Shown here one piece after another: positions 1 through 8,585 of a stretch of DNA of 64,000 nucleotides. The first letter of the stretch is position 1; every line of letters begins with the position of its first letter. The notes under the pieces are model-generated. The model had not been told where the DNA came from and ran no database searches. It saw only the letters and a program-made list of their open reading frames with translations. The DNA is from UTCFX2 sp963827155 (GTDB lineage: Bacteria > Chloroflexota > Anaerolineae > Anaerolineales > UBA4823), in the NCBI GenBank assembly GCA_963827155.1, contig CAWGZV010000002.1, positions 496,001 through 560,000 on the forward strand, given 5' to 3'. The translations under genes and the position numbers were made by a program.

Positions 1-1
1 T

Positions 2-652
2 GACGATGTGCTCGCATTTGCAGGAGGACAACGCCAAGCTATTATAGGGGTGTGCGCTCCTCAGCAGCCCAATCTTGGCTTGATGAACGATTTACAATTT
101 CGAGAACAATTGGCTCCCGTTCCGCTGCCAGGACGATGGGAAAATTCCCGGCTTGTGGAATATCTGCTCCGACAGCACAATATCTTCGTCCCCCTCACAC
201 CCAACCAAGAAGGGGTATGTCCAAATTGGATGCAAATGGGATTTCGGCTCTTCAAACGGTTAAAGGAAATGGGTTACCAAGACTTTCCGAATCCCAAGGC
301 TGAACGGGTGTGTATGGAAGTTTATCCACATGCGGCTTACAGCGCGCTGTTAGGTATCCTCCCATTCCATAAGAACTCACTGGAAGGACGGATTCAAAGA
401 CAGCTAATCCTCTATGATAATGACCTCGAAATTCCAGATCCAATGGAGCTCTTCAACGAAATCACCCGGTATCGAATGCTGAATGGGATTTTAATGCTGG
501 ATCAGCTTTATAAGCCAGGAGAGCTGGATGCTTTAGTGGCGGCTTACACGGCGCTGCAAACCGTAATGAATCCAGACAAGATCAGTATGCTTGGCGATCC
601 CGAGGAAGGTGTGGTGGTTTTACCGGTCAAGGAATTAAAAAAAACCTATTGA
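2..652 (+). CDS. DUF429 family protein, 5' end cut by window edge
   Basis: The reading frame is already open at base 2, so the start lies outside the window and the GTG at 8 is unlikely to be the true start. About 216 residues are visible. The segment with the CMEVYPHAAYSALLG pattern resembles the CEVYPxxxxxxL motif of DUF429 proteins, predicted RNase H-fold nucleases of unknown physiological role. The C-terminal half (FNEITRYRMLNGILMLDQLY, then a region rich in charged residues) is helical. The gene ends 24 bases before the lipid kinase gene, on the same strand. The family call rests on pattern memory and the substrate is unknown. Confidence 0.6.
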   Translation, partial: DDVLAFAGGQRQAIIGVCAPQQPNLGLMNDLQFREQLAPVPLPGRWENSRLVEYLLRQHNIFVPLTPNQEGVCPNWMQMGFRLFKRLKEMGYQDFPNPKAERVCMEVYPHAAYSALLGILPFHKNSLEGRIQRQLILYDNDLEIPDPMELFNEITRYRMLNGILMLDQLYKPGELDALVAAYTALQTVMNPDKISMLGDPEEGVVVLPVKELKKTY

Positions 653-676
653 AAGGATTATTTATGTGTTTGCACT

Positions 677-1595
677 ATGGTATCTCACCGTGTAAAGATC
701 ATCGTTAACCCCAATGCAGATTTGGGACGAGCCTGGCAAACCGCATCGGATTTACGCCCAATTGTGGATGAATTTGGTGGAGCAGATTGGGCTGGGAGCG
801 TATATCCAACCCACGCTATTGAGCTGGCTCGAGAAGCAGGAGAGATGGGCTACGATCTAGTGATCGCGGCTGGTGGGGATGGGACTGCGCACGAGGTGGT
901 TAATGGATTAATCGCAAGTTCCTAAGGAAAGACGTCCAAAACTAGGGGCGGTGCCCTTAGGCTCGGGGAACGATTTTTCTCATTCGATTGGCATTGATCG
1001 AGAACCAGCCAAAGCTATCAGGCAAGTGCTGAGCGGAAGCCCGAAGTCGATTGATGCAGTCCATTTTTGGGATGAATTAGGGCGAAGCGAATATTTTGTA
1101 AATACACTGGGGATCGGATTTGATGCGACTGTGACGATCCGGTCACGCCGCAATAAGGTATTCAGCGGCTTTATGATTTATCTAGTTGCGGTGATGCAGA
1201 CCATATTATTCAATCACGATGCACCGCGCATGAATGTCAAGACAGACAGAGAGGAATGGTCGTCCGAGATGTTGATGCTGGTACTCTGCAACGGTGGGCG
1301 CGAAGGGGGCGGATTTGTCGTCAGCAGCGTCGCAAGACCAGAGGATGGGGTGCTTCATTACACTGCGGTTCAGAAAGTCAGCCGACCGATGATGCTAAGG
1401 CTGGTACCAGAGTTCATGAAGGGGACATACCACCGTTTTAATCAGGTCAGGACCGGAGATTTTCTCCGATTGGAGCTTGAATCGGAGGCTCCGCTATCGA
1501 TACATACTGATGGAGAAATCTTTGCGGGTTGGGGGATGGATATCCGGAAGATTGGAGCTGAGGTTATTCCTGGGGCTCTAACCGTGAGCGTGTGA
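677..1595 (+). CDS. Diacylglycerol/lipid kinase (YegS/DgkB type), frameshifted
   Basis: This enzyme should phosphorylate a membrane lipid such as diacylglycerol with ATP at the cytoplasmic face. The N-terminal part has the NAD/lipid-kinase signature GGDGTAHEVVNGL at residues 56-68. The second part opens with PLGSGNDF, the next conserved block of this family, and ends in a beta-rich C-terminal domain. The frame changes from frame 2 to frame 3 near bases 918-927, just after the IASS residues; joined, the protein is about 306 residues, normal for the family. The likely Shine-Dalgarno sequence AAGGA lies about 20 bases before the ATG at 677, so the exact start is uncertain. Read as one gene with an indel rather than two genes. 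Confidence 0.8.
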
Positions 1596-1626
1596 ATTTT
1601 CAAAGAATATCTCTGGGAAGAAATTT

Positions 1627-3369
1627 GTGCCAACGCTTGAACAGAGCCTGAAGGGAAAAGATCTGGGACATTATAAAATTGTCGCAGATTTATGGAGGAT
1701 TGATTTTTCGGCGCCAGATGCGAAAGCTGGTTTTGACCTGCTGATTTCATCACTGCCTGACAAACATCGTTTGAGAGAGGTGGTGGAAAGCCTACCACAA
1801 AATGCCAAACAAGCATTAAGTGACCTCATACAGAATGGAGGCAGTCTTCCGGCAGCCCACTTTTGGCGACGCTATGGGGAGATCCGAGAGGTTGGTTCTG
1901 GACGCCGAGATAGAGAAAAACCTTATCTAGATTCTCAGGTTTCGACATCTGAAATTCTTTGGTATCGCGCCTTCATCGGAACCACTACCCTGGATAAACC
2001 TGATGGGATCGAGGAATTTGTGTATGTCCCTGATGATCTGGTGGGATTAATTTCGCTCGAATCGCAAACCGAGAATACACATATCTCAGGTCGATATGCG
2101 GCGTCAGGCGAGAAAGCCTTCGTGGAGCTAGCGAACACCACAATATTGGATGATACCTGCACGATGCTGGCTGGTTTGAGAAATGGTTTGTCACTCGAAG
2201 CGATCCAACCACATCTTGCGGGGATGAATGCTTACAGATACCCATTGAAGAGCAGGGAAATAATTGCGTTTCTATTTGCGGCAGAATTGATCGATAAACG
2301 TTCGACTCCCCGCTCTGAGGCGGTGCGGAAATTTCTTGAATTGAAGGATGCTGAAGCATTGGTTTTTCTATTCTCTAAATGGGTAAAAAGCAGCGAGTTT
2401 AATGAATTGAAGCTGCTGCCCGATTTAGAACCACAAGGCACCTGGAAAAATGATCCGCAGGCTGCACGCCAGAAAATCCTTGGATTCATATCTTCACTAA
2501 GGACTACTGCTCGTCTCTCGCCAAACGAACCCGAACGTCTATTCTGGAGTTTGCAGGCATTTGTGGCAGGTGTGCGCGAGCAAACCCCTGATTTCCAACG
2601 ATCAGCTGGTGATTACGACAGCTGGTATTTGCTCGATAGGAGGAGAGGGAAGTTTTTACGCGGCTTCGAAAATTGGGATTTAATAGATGGGGAGCTAATC
2701 AGGTATATTATTTGCGGTCCACTGCATTGGTTAGGCTTTCTGGACCTGGGCTATCCCGCTGAAACATCGAATATTGAGCCTTTACCTCCATCCAGCTTTC
2801 GTTCTTCGGCATGGGCTGGCGATCTGGTTAATTTAATACCTCCTGCAACGCTAAGACAAGTTCCGGCCAGACCTGCCGCGGTTCGATCAGATGGGAGCAT
2901 TATTATTAGCAAGGGAGCTTCACGATCGGCGCGTTATTTAATTGCCCGTTTTTGTGATTGGGAGGGATTGAAACACGAGGAATACCGATATCGATTGTCG
3001 CCAAAATCATTAAAACGCGCCAATCTTCAAGGGTTAAAAATCCAGCATTTAATCAACATTCTGAATATGAGCCAGGCTTCAATTTCACCGAAACTGATTT
3101 ATGCTTTAAACGATTGGGAAACCAATGGAATCGCCGTCAAGATGCAGAAAGTGGTTGTGCTGCGATTGAAGGACCCAGAACTGCTAGTGAAAATTAGAAA
3201 TTCGAAAGTAAACCGGTTCTTGGGCGAACCCCTTGGCCCCACGGCAATTATCGTCAGAGACAATGCCTGGAAGAAGGTGGTAGATGCTATTTCTGAAATG
3301 GGGTTCCTCGCAGATATCCAATTCGAAGACGAGGAGCTCCATGCTACGGAAAAGAAAACGCCGGAGTAA
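1627..3369 (+). CDS. XPB/Helicase_C_3-like protein of unknown function
   Basis: A 580-residue soluble protein starting with GTG. Residues about 55-125 contain LPQNAKQALSDLIQNGGSLP, then FWRRYGEIREVGSGRRDREK, a Trp-Tyr pair and EEFVYVPDDL. This resembles the helicase XPB/Ssl2 N-terminal-like (Helicase_C_3) family that I associate with Actinobacteria and Chloroflexi. The C-terminal 250 residues resemble the XPB-associated domain, but I see no Walker A or DEAD-box motif, so it is not itself a helicase. It lies 31 bases after the lipid kinase gene. Its stop codon lies within the left arm of a long inverted repeat. Function unknown; a role in transcription or repair is a guess from the domain name. 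Confidence 0.6.
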   Translation: MPTLEQSLKGKDLGHYKIVADLWRIDFSAPDAKAGFDLLISSLPDKHRLREVVESLPQNAKQALSDLIQNGGSLPAAHFWRRYGEIREVGSGRRDREKPYLDSQVSTSEILWYRAFIGTTTLDKPDGIEEFVYVPDDLVGLISLESQTENTHISGRYAASGEKAFVELANTTILDDTCTMLAGLRNGLSLEAIQPHLAGMNAYRYPLKSREIIAFLFAAELIDKRSTPRSEAVRKFLELKDAEALVFLFSKWVKSSEFNELKLLPDLEPQGTWKNDPQAARQKILGFISSLRTTARLSPNEPERLFWSLQAFVAGVREQTPDFQRSAGDYDSWYLLDRRRGKFLRGFENWDLIDGELIRYIICGPLHWLGFLDLGYPAETSNIEPLPPSSFRSSAWAGDLVNLIPPATLRQVPARPAAVRSDGSIIISKGASRSARYLIARFCDWEGLKHEEYRYRLSPKSLKRANLQGLKIQHLINILNMSQASISPKLIYALNDWETNGIAVKMQKVVVLRLKDPELLVKIRNSKVNRFLGEPLGPTAIIVRDNAWKKVVDAISEMGFLADIQFEDEELHATEKKTPE

Positions 3370-3474
3370 TCCTTCACCTGCTTATTTGCAGGGGTTCTCT
3401 GGCATTCTCGCAGGTTTTGCGCTTCTGGACCTCAGTCCAGGTATATGCCAGCATATCTTATGGATTACTCCGGC
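3360..3474. repeat. 115-bp compound inverted repeat (possible branched RNA)
   Basis: A perfect 13-bp inverted repeat (GCCGGAGTAATCC at 3360-3372, GGATTACTCCGGC at 3462-3474) encloses 89 bases. Within these are four short hairpins in series: 3377-3381 with 3388-3392, 3409-3412 with 3418-3421, 3425-3430 with 3435-3440, and 3443-3447 with 3452-3456. The left arm covers the stop codon of the upstream gene. No U-tract follows either arm, so it is not an ordinary terminator. It lies between two convergent genes. Confidence 0.55.
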
Positions 3475-3582
3475 TTATTCAGTTGTCCTTTGAGATAGTA
3501 GCAAATCCAAATTAGGAATTCATCTGACAAGTGTCACCTTCAATGCATGATAAATGTCATATCCTAAATCATCCATTGACAT

Positions 3583-5310
3583 TTATTCCCATTCTTGCAG
3601 CACTTGAATTTGGCTTGCCCGGGATACCAAGGCGGTAAATTCCGAGACTTCATCATCTCCTGGGAGCAAACCAGAAATTCGAACTGCGTTTTGAAGGACC
3701 GTTCCTATTGAAGTTCCGGCAGCCCAAGGGCTGAGTTTGAGAAGCTCGGCATACTGTGCGGCAACTACTGCCAACTGGTAGCGAGGCAGAGAATTTTGGA
3801 AGCTGGGAGAAAAATCCCAAGTATTGAAATCACCGCTGATTTCATGCACTGCAAAGGTTTGCGGGTCCTGCCAGCGAAGATGGACCGCGGCAACCTTCCC
3901 CTGAGCCCCGCCATTGAGGAAGATCGTGTACAAGGCAGTCGCGCTGTGACCTGCACCGATCTCACCGGCATCAACTGCATCATTTCGAAAATCCTGGTCG
4001 GCAACGGCTCGGTTTTCATATCCAATCAGGCGATAGCGCGATACTACCTGAGGATTAAACTCAACCTGGATTTTTGCATCGTGAGCGATCACCTGCAGTG
4101 TGCTGGTAAGGTCTTCTACAAAAAGCTTTCTAGCTTCCTCGAGGTTATCGATATAGGCGTAGCTTCCATCACCATTATCCGCAAGTTGCTCCATCAGGAC
4201 GTCATTGAAGTTGCCCATACCGAAGCCAACGGTAGTCAGTGTGATTCCAGCATCGGCGTAGCCGCGAATCAATTCGAGGATTTGTTCTGGTCCAGTAGCG
4301 CCCACATTGGCCACACCATCTGACAAAAGGATCACTCGATTGATGGCACCAGGACGGCTTGCCTGATATGCCAGCTGATAACCCAGGTGCAATCCGGCTT
4401 CTGCATTGGTTGCCCCCTCGGTATGCAGCGAATAGATCGCGTCCAGAATGCGATCTTTGTCTTCACCGCTTGTTGGGTTAAGCACCAGATAAGCATCACT
4501 GCCATACACCACGATCCCCACTGTGTCATTTGGGCGTAGACGGTCAACCAACAGCTCAAGCGACTGTTTGACGAGTTCCAAGCGGTTTTCCATGTCCATC
4601 GAACCGGAGATATCGATAACAAAAGTCAAGGAGGCGGGTTTTCTCTCTACATCAGGCACACGATATCCCTGAACCCCAATGCGGAGGATGTAAGAACCAT
4701 CGTGCAGAAATGGCGATTGAGCGCCATCAGCGAAGAGCCCAAACGCAATATCGGAAGGAGATGAGTACCCAGCATCGAAGTAATTTACAAATTCCTCGAC
4801 GCGAACCGCTTCCGGTGGAGGCAGGTTGCCATCCGTGACATACCTCCGGGCAACAGAGTAGGAAGCTGTGTCGACATCCAGAGCAAAGGTGGATAAACGG
4901 TCTTCACGGGGATCCTCAAATGGATTAACCCCATAAGATTGAAAGGAATTATCCGGCGGGGGCGGCGAGGATTGTATCCAACTTTGGTTATAAGTGCCGG
5001 TGAGAGCAGGCATTTGAACTGGAGCGGAGGCAGCCCCGATAGTTGCAAGGGGGAGCGGTGAAACGCTGATTTCTGCTGGAGGTAGTGGGGCGATCCCAGG
5101 GAGATTGGGCGCTACGGCTGAAGGATCGGTCGTGTCCAGGCGAGGCTGAAGAGGAGGTGGGCTCATCCCTTGAGAACCTTCTTTTTCAACCTGAATAGTC
5201 TGAACGATGATTTGGTCATTTGGTGCGGCTGACGAACACGAAGATAAGGCCAGGCTGGTGAGGATCATCATGCCAACAATGAGCTGAACAGGTTTTCGAG
5301 AGGCGTTCAT
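3583..5310 (-). CDS. VWA-domain lipoprotein (YfbK-like)
   Basis: A 575-residue envelope protein. The N terminus is a lipoprotein signal with lipobox LSSC around residue 24, then a Pro-rich linker. Residues about 120-200 resemble the VWA-associated N-terminal domain (EDPREDRLSTFALDVDTASY), followed by a von Willebrand A domain with MIDAS motif DISGSMD. The C-terminal part resembles DUF3520. The order matches YfbK-type proteins. VWA domains bind protein partners through a divalent cation; the partner here is unknown. The start is supported by the Shine-Dalgarno AAAGGAG. Four TGAC elements at 11-bp spacing sit 90-126 bases upstream. Just after the lipidated Cys it shares the motif TIxVEKEGxQ with the kinase-like lipoprotein encoded at 6311-8578. 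Confidence 0.85.
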   Translation of the reverse strand: MNASRKPVQLIVGMMILTSLALSSCSSAAPNDQIIVQTIQVEKEGSQGMSPPPLQPRLDTTDPSAVAPNLPGIAPLPPAEISVSPLPLATIGAASAPVQMPALTGTYNQSWIQSSPPPPDNSFQSYGVNPFEDPREDRLSTFALDVDTASYSVARRYVTDGNLPPPEAVRVEEFVNYFDAGYSSPSDIAFGLFADGAQSPFLHDGSYILRIGVQGYRVPDVERKPASLTFVIDISGSMDMENRLELVKQSLELLVDRLRPNDTVGIVVYGSDAYLVLNPTSGEDKDRILDAIYSLHTEGATNAEAGLHLGYQLAYQASRPGAINRVILLSDGVANVGATGPEQILELIRGYADAGITLTTVGFGMGNFNDVLMEQLADNGDGSYAYIDNLEEARKLFVEDLTSTLQVIAHDAKIQVEFNPQVVSRYRLIGYENRAVADQDFRNDAVDAGEIGAGHSATALYTIFLNGGAQGKVAAVHLRWQDPQTFAVHEISGDFNTWDFSPSFQNSLPRYQLAVVAAQYAELLKLSPWAAGTSIGTVLQNAVRISGLLPGDDEVSEFTALVSRASQIQVLQEWE

Positions 5311-5399
5311 CGGTTATTCTCCTTTCAAATTAGGGCGATCTTCTCTCTTGGGTAAGGTTGATTCTGCTCTAACGATATCCCGAAAACCGTTTAAATGCC

Positions 5400-5436
5400 T
5401 GACAGCAGATTGACAATCTCCTGACGATGCGATGAC
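5400..5436 (-). promoter_or_regulatory. Phased 11-bp TGAC repeat array upstream of the VWA lipoprotein gene
   Basis: TGAC occurs at 5400, 5411, 5422 and 5433, exactly 11 bp apart, one helical turn each. On the gene strand this reads TGTCA or GTCA, resembling the direct-repeat architecture of Pho boxes and other OmpR/PhoB-family sites. It lies 90-126 bases before the start codon, a normal place for an activator. The spacing is read directly from sequence; the binding protein is inferred. Confidence 0.6.
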
Positions 5437-5528
5437 ATAATGAAGTGGTAGAGGAATATTTGGAATATTCGAAGGTTAGGGATTAATGTCAATTGATGGT
5501 TCTTTTCCACTAACTATTCGCCATTCTT

Positions 5529-6185
5529 CTACGGGTTGGTGGATTTCCGCCGGTGGAAATGCCTCGCCAACCACCAGGCACCGAACGCAATAAAAATGAA
5601 TGGTCCTGCAACAACCACAGCCCAAATAAGGATATCAACCAGAAAACCAAATATCTTCATGAAGACTGAACTTGCTCGCTTGAAGGTGGCTAACGGGTCC
5701 CAACTCTGGCGAGCGAGGGGGAATACTGGTTGAATTTTGGGCTGGTCGGACCTCAAAATCAGGGTGATCCGACCGATGTCAAAAGGATTTATTCTGCTAT
5801 CGGGCACTGTATTATATGAGGCTTCATCTGCAACCACTTGACCTAATCCAAGAAGTGATTGGTGCAAATTGATGAAATGATCAACCGGGACCAGGATCTC
5901 CATCATGAGGACGTGCTGGTGGTTTTCATACCATGCGGATGAATTAACAATTCGACTGCGATATTGGTGGGTGAGCCCTTCAGCCTGGTTCGCAGCAAGC
6001 TCGACATCAGGAACTATAAGATCAATGATGGCATTCCTGGTATTTTCTGGTGGAGAGGGATATACGGCGATTGGGGTAGGTATTGGAGCGGAAACAGCCA
6101 ACAATACCCCTGGAGAAATTGAACAGCCACTCAGTAATACCAAGAATCCTATCGTGGTGTGAATGCACCTAATAGATATTCCCAT
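5529..6185 (-). CDS. DUF4349 domain lipoprotein with C-terminal membrane anchor
   Basis: A 218-residue protein with signal peptide and lipobox LSGC at about residue 21. The middle part has the DUF4349 layout: a beta strand near NAIIDLIVPDVELA, a helix, the segment LMMEILVPVDHFINL, then SLLGLGQVVADEASYN and a final strand near GRITLILRS. A hydrophobic segment at about 178-205 (LVDILIWAVVVAGPFIFIAF) and a basic tail RHFHRRKS would place the C terminus in the cytoplasm. Function unknown for the family. The ATG is preceded by AAAGGAGAAGAG. The promoter carries TGAC/TGAT elements at 11-bp steps, as does the next gene downstream, so the two are probably co-regulated. Confidence 0.75.
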   Translation of the reverse strand: MGISIRCIHTTIGFLVLLSGCSISPGVLLAVSAPIPTPIAVYPSPPENTRNAIIDLIVPDVELAANQAEGLTHQYRSRIVNSSAWYENHQHVLMMEILVPVDHFINLHQSLLGLGQVVADEASYNTVPDSRINPFDIGRITLILRSDQPKIQPVFPLARQSWDPLATFKRASSVFMKIFGFLVDILIWAVVVAGPFIFIAFGAWWLARHFHRRKSTNP

Positions 6186-6256
6186 CGCTCTTCTCCTTTC
6201 AGTGGAAATATAAGATCAGTCTATTTCGACTCTAAAGGAGGAGATCAATCCAATCT

Positions 6257-6282
6257 TGATATTCTGCTGACATAATCCTGAC
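6257..6282 (-). promoter_or_regulatory. Phased 11-bp TGAC repeats upstream of the DUF4349 gene
   Basis: TGAT at 6257, TGAC at 6268 and TGAC at 6279 are spaced exactly 11 bp apart, 72-97 bases before the start codon. On the gene strand the core reads TGTCAGGATTATGTCAGC. It matches the array at 5400-5436 in element, spacing and distance from the gene. Confidence 0.55.
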
Positions 6283-6310
6283 AACCGGGGAGGATAAATC
6301 TCTATTACAA

Positions 6311-8578
6311 CTAATTTTGATTGAAGTAATAAGCAGCAGCCAGGTAAAGGAAATGCCTTGAATGATTGGAAATATTCCGATATTTCAATGCTCCAAGGCA
6401 GGCGAGCGCCCTAGAGATTTGGTATTCCGATCGATTCGACGGGTTGAATAAAAGCTGAGCTGAGATCTGCTGCAATGCATGTAATAACAGCTGTAGATCT
6501 TCAAATGGCGGTAAGGCATTCGATTCCAAGACGGAGATGAAGTCTTGCGGCGCTTTGATTTTTTCTGCAATAATATGGGTTATTATTTCTGCAGTCAGGT
6601 GGGAAAAATCGAAAAGGCAATGACCTTCACGGGTTTGAGCGAAATCTATCAGCCAGAGCAAATTTCCAGGACCAACCAGAATATTTTCCAGGTTTAGATC
6701 TCCGTGGATGATCGATCGAGAACCATGGATTGAATCCAACAGGATTCGATCGATTCGATCGAGCGGATCGGGTAAACCGAACAACTCAAATTTATTCACC
6801 CATTCATGGAGCATGGATTGACGTGTTGCTGTGATCATTCCAGCGGCACCTTCAAATGGCTGAGTGCTGAGCCATCTTACTCGCAGAGGAGGGTTCCCGT
6901 TCGTGGAAGGTCCTTGCAATGATAAACTGGCGCCATCGAACCTTAACTCTGGATTCGTGAAGTGTCGAAGAACCACATGGTCGCCCAATTTTAGATGGTG
7001 AGCTCCAGGCGGTATGCGAGCATCGAGAGTGGCGCCTCTTGTCTTAACTGGCTCGATCACATAATGGGTTGGTAGAACCCGATCGTATTCGACGCCCCAC
7101 CAAAAAGAATAGGGTTGGCGTTGGAGCCACCAATTCGGACCAAATGTCTCCAGAAGGAGCTGGATCAGACGAGGATCCGGTGCTTGGTTGAGTGATTGTC
7201 TTATACTGTTTGGAGGCTGACCTGGCTCGCCGATGAAGGTATACTGGAGGGCTGCAAGGGCGTTGGCTTTTTTCCGCAAGGCGATCACCGGTGGACGCTG
7301 AATACGGGCGGTGACGGGAGGCAAGGTATCTTTGACAAAAAGCTCGTAATTGCGATGCTCGCTGAGAACAGCCTGCTTGCCGCCGATTTTCACAATCGTG
7401 TATGCGTCGACACGGCCTTCTGTTTTCACGGGGATTACCAAAAAGGTTCTCGCCCCAGAATATCCTGATAGGAATTCGGATTTTACCAACAGACGTGAAT
7501 ATCGATTGAATAAGGATTGGAGAATAGATCTCTCAGCGGACTCCAATTTCAAATTGGGAGGAAGCTCAATAACCAGATCTCTATTTGGAGCAATGGAATC
7601 CAAGACAGGTTTTGAGGTAGGTGACCCTGATTTTGAAGCCACTGCAATCAGCCCGATTCCACCTCCAAGCAAAACAGTCAGCAAGCCGGTGAGCATCGCC
7701 TGGGATTGTGTGAGCCCAAGATACGAAAGGACCTGGATATCCAATGCCCGCGAGTATGCGGCAAGCTCGCGAATAGATCCAAATTTATCCTGCAAAGGAA
7801 TCCAGCGCAACAAGAGCGTGATAGAGGCGCGGTGTTTTCCGGGCTTATCGGGAAAGAGCGTCCATCGCCAGATGAGAGTCTGGTCAGGGGTGAGATATTG
7901 GGATTGTTCGCCGGTCGGGGATACTTGGAGACCACCGCCATCGAGCCGGGCGACGGCGAAAAGCTCATAACCCGGGATTGGTGAGACATTTACAGTTTGG
8001 GTGATGGTCTGATGTTCCGGGTATTCTGTAATAAGGGTGAGACCCTGACTCGATGGAACCAGCGCAAGGCGAATCGCATCTGATTCCCCAAGGCGCATAC
8101 GGGGAGGCCATTCCACCTGGACAATAAGATCCTCAGGTTTGGAGGCCGGCAAGGGTGTCATCGCGGTCGGTGCTGGAGTGGATGCGACACGATTTGTCTG
8201 CTCAGGAACAGTTGAAGTCGGGGATTCGGCAGCCGAGTTATGCTGGACCGAGGTCGGCTGAGCATCGGGAGGCTCGGAAGTTTTGGTATGGAATCCTGGC
8301 TGTTCTGGGGCGGAGGGTTCAAATGCTGATGACGGTTCGCCGGCTGGGATTGTGCCAATGGGTTCAGCAGGCGGGGCGGCAGGCGCAGGCGGCTGGTTGG
8401 AAGAGGCGGCTGAGGTTGGGAGATCTTGCTTGCCCTCCTTTTCAACCTCGATCGTTTTGACGACTTCAACCGGTTGATCCTTCTGTTCGGCAGAAGGGAC
8501 AGCAGGCGAGCAAGCTGTTGTTAATATTACGGTTAAACAAACTAAAAATGTGATGACGATCCACCCGGGAAATTTCAT
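6311..8578 (-). CDS. Receptor-like lipoprotein with cytoplasmic APH-type kinase domain (TCAD9-like)
   Basis: The start at 8578 (MKFPGWIV) is preferred over an upstream in-frame codon, because it is preceded by GAGGAAGAG and opens a clean lipoprotein signal ending in LTTAC. The protein is about 755 residues: a Pro/Ser/Ala-rich extracellular linker, a folded extracellular part, and a hydrophobic segment near 315-340 (LTGLLTVLLGGGIGLIAV). The cytoplasmic C-terminal half carries the aminoglycoside-phosphotransferase/choline-kinase motifs HGDLNLENILVG and LIDFAQTREG. It resembles the ternary-complex-associated domain 9 kinases described in predicted conflict systems; this family name is from memory. 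The catalytic Asp and Asn are present, so it could be active. It lies 7 bases after a 50-residue membrane peptide gene. Confidence 0.7.
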   Translation of the reverse strand: MKFPGWIVITFLVCLTVILTTACSPAVPSAEQKDQPVEVVKTIEVEKEGKQDLPTSAASSNQPPAPAAPPAEPIGTIPAGEPSSAFEPSAPEQPGFHTKTSEPPDAQPTSVQHNSAAESPTSTVPEQTNRVASTPAPTAMTPLPASKPEDLIVQVEWPPRMRLGESDAIRLALVPSSQGLTLITEYPEHQTITQTVNVSPIPGYELFAVARLDGGGLQVSPTGEQSQYLTPDQTLIWRWTLFPDKPGKHRASITLLLRWIPLQDKFGSIRELAAYSRALDIQVLSYLGLTQSQAMLTGLLTVLLGGGIGLIAVASKSGSPTSKPVLDSIAPNRDLVIELPPNLKLESAERSILQSLFNRYSRLLVKSEFLSGYSGARTFLVIPVKTEGRVDAYTIVKIGGKQAVLSEHRNYELFVKDTLPPVTARIQRPPVIALRKKANALAALQYTFIGEPGQPPNSIRQSLNQAPDPRLIQLLLETFGPNWWLQRQPYSFWWGVEYDRVLPTHYVIEPVKTRGATLDARIPPGAHHLKLGDHVVLRHFTNPELRFDGASLSLQGPSTNGNPPLRVRWLSTQPFEGAAGMITATRQSMLHEWVNKFELFGLPDPLDRIDRILLDSIHGSRSIIHGDLNLENILVGPGNLLWLIDFAQTREGHCLFDFSHLTAEIITHIIAEKIKAPQDFISVLESNALPPFEDLQLLLHALQQISAQLLFNPSNRSEYQISRALACLGALKYRNISNHSRHFLYLAAAYYFNQN

Positions 8579-8585
8579 CTCTTCC

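Noticed and set aside
664..676. ATG at 664 as the start of the lipid kinase gene
   Set aside because: It has the better-spaced Shine-Dalgarno sequence but is out of frame with the kinase motifs and stops within fifteen codons; an extra indel could explain this but is not proven.
3360..3474. The compound inverted repeat read as a tRNA or an integron attC site
   Set aside because: The closing stem is 13 bp rather than 7, no anticodon or T-loop consensus is present, and the ends lack the RYYYAAC/GTTRRRY core of attC.
3796..4323. 175-codon plus-strand frame opposite the VWA lipoprotein gene
   Set aside because: It lies wholly within the antisense of the VWA domain, with biased composition and no start signal.
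7350..7970. 206-codon open frame on the plus strand, opposite the kinase lipoprotein gene
   Set aside because: It is the complement of a gene with clear domains, has no ribosome-binding site and its translation has no recognisable fold.
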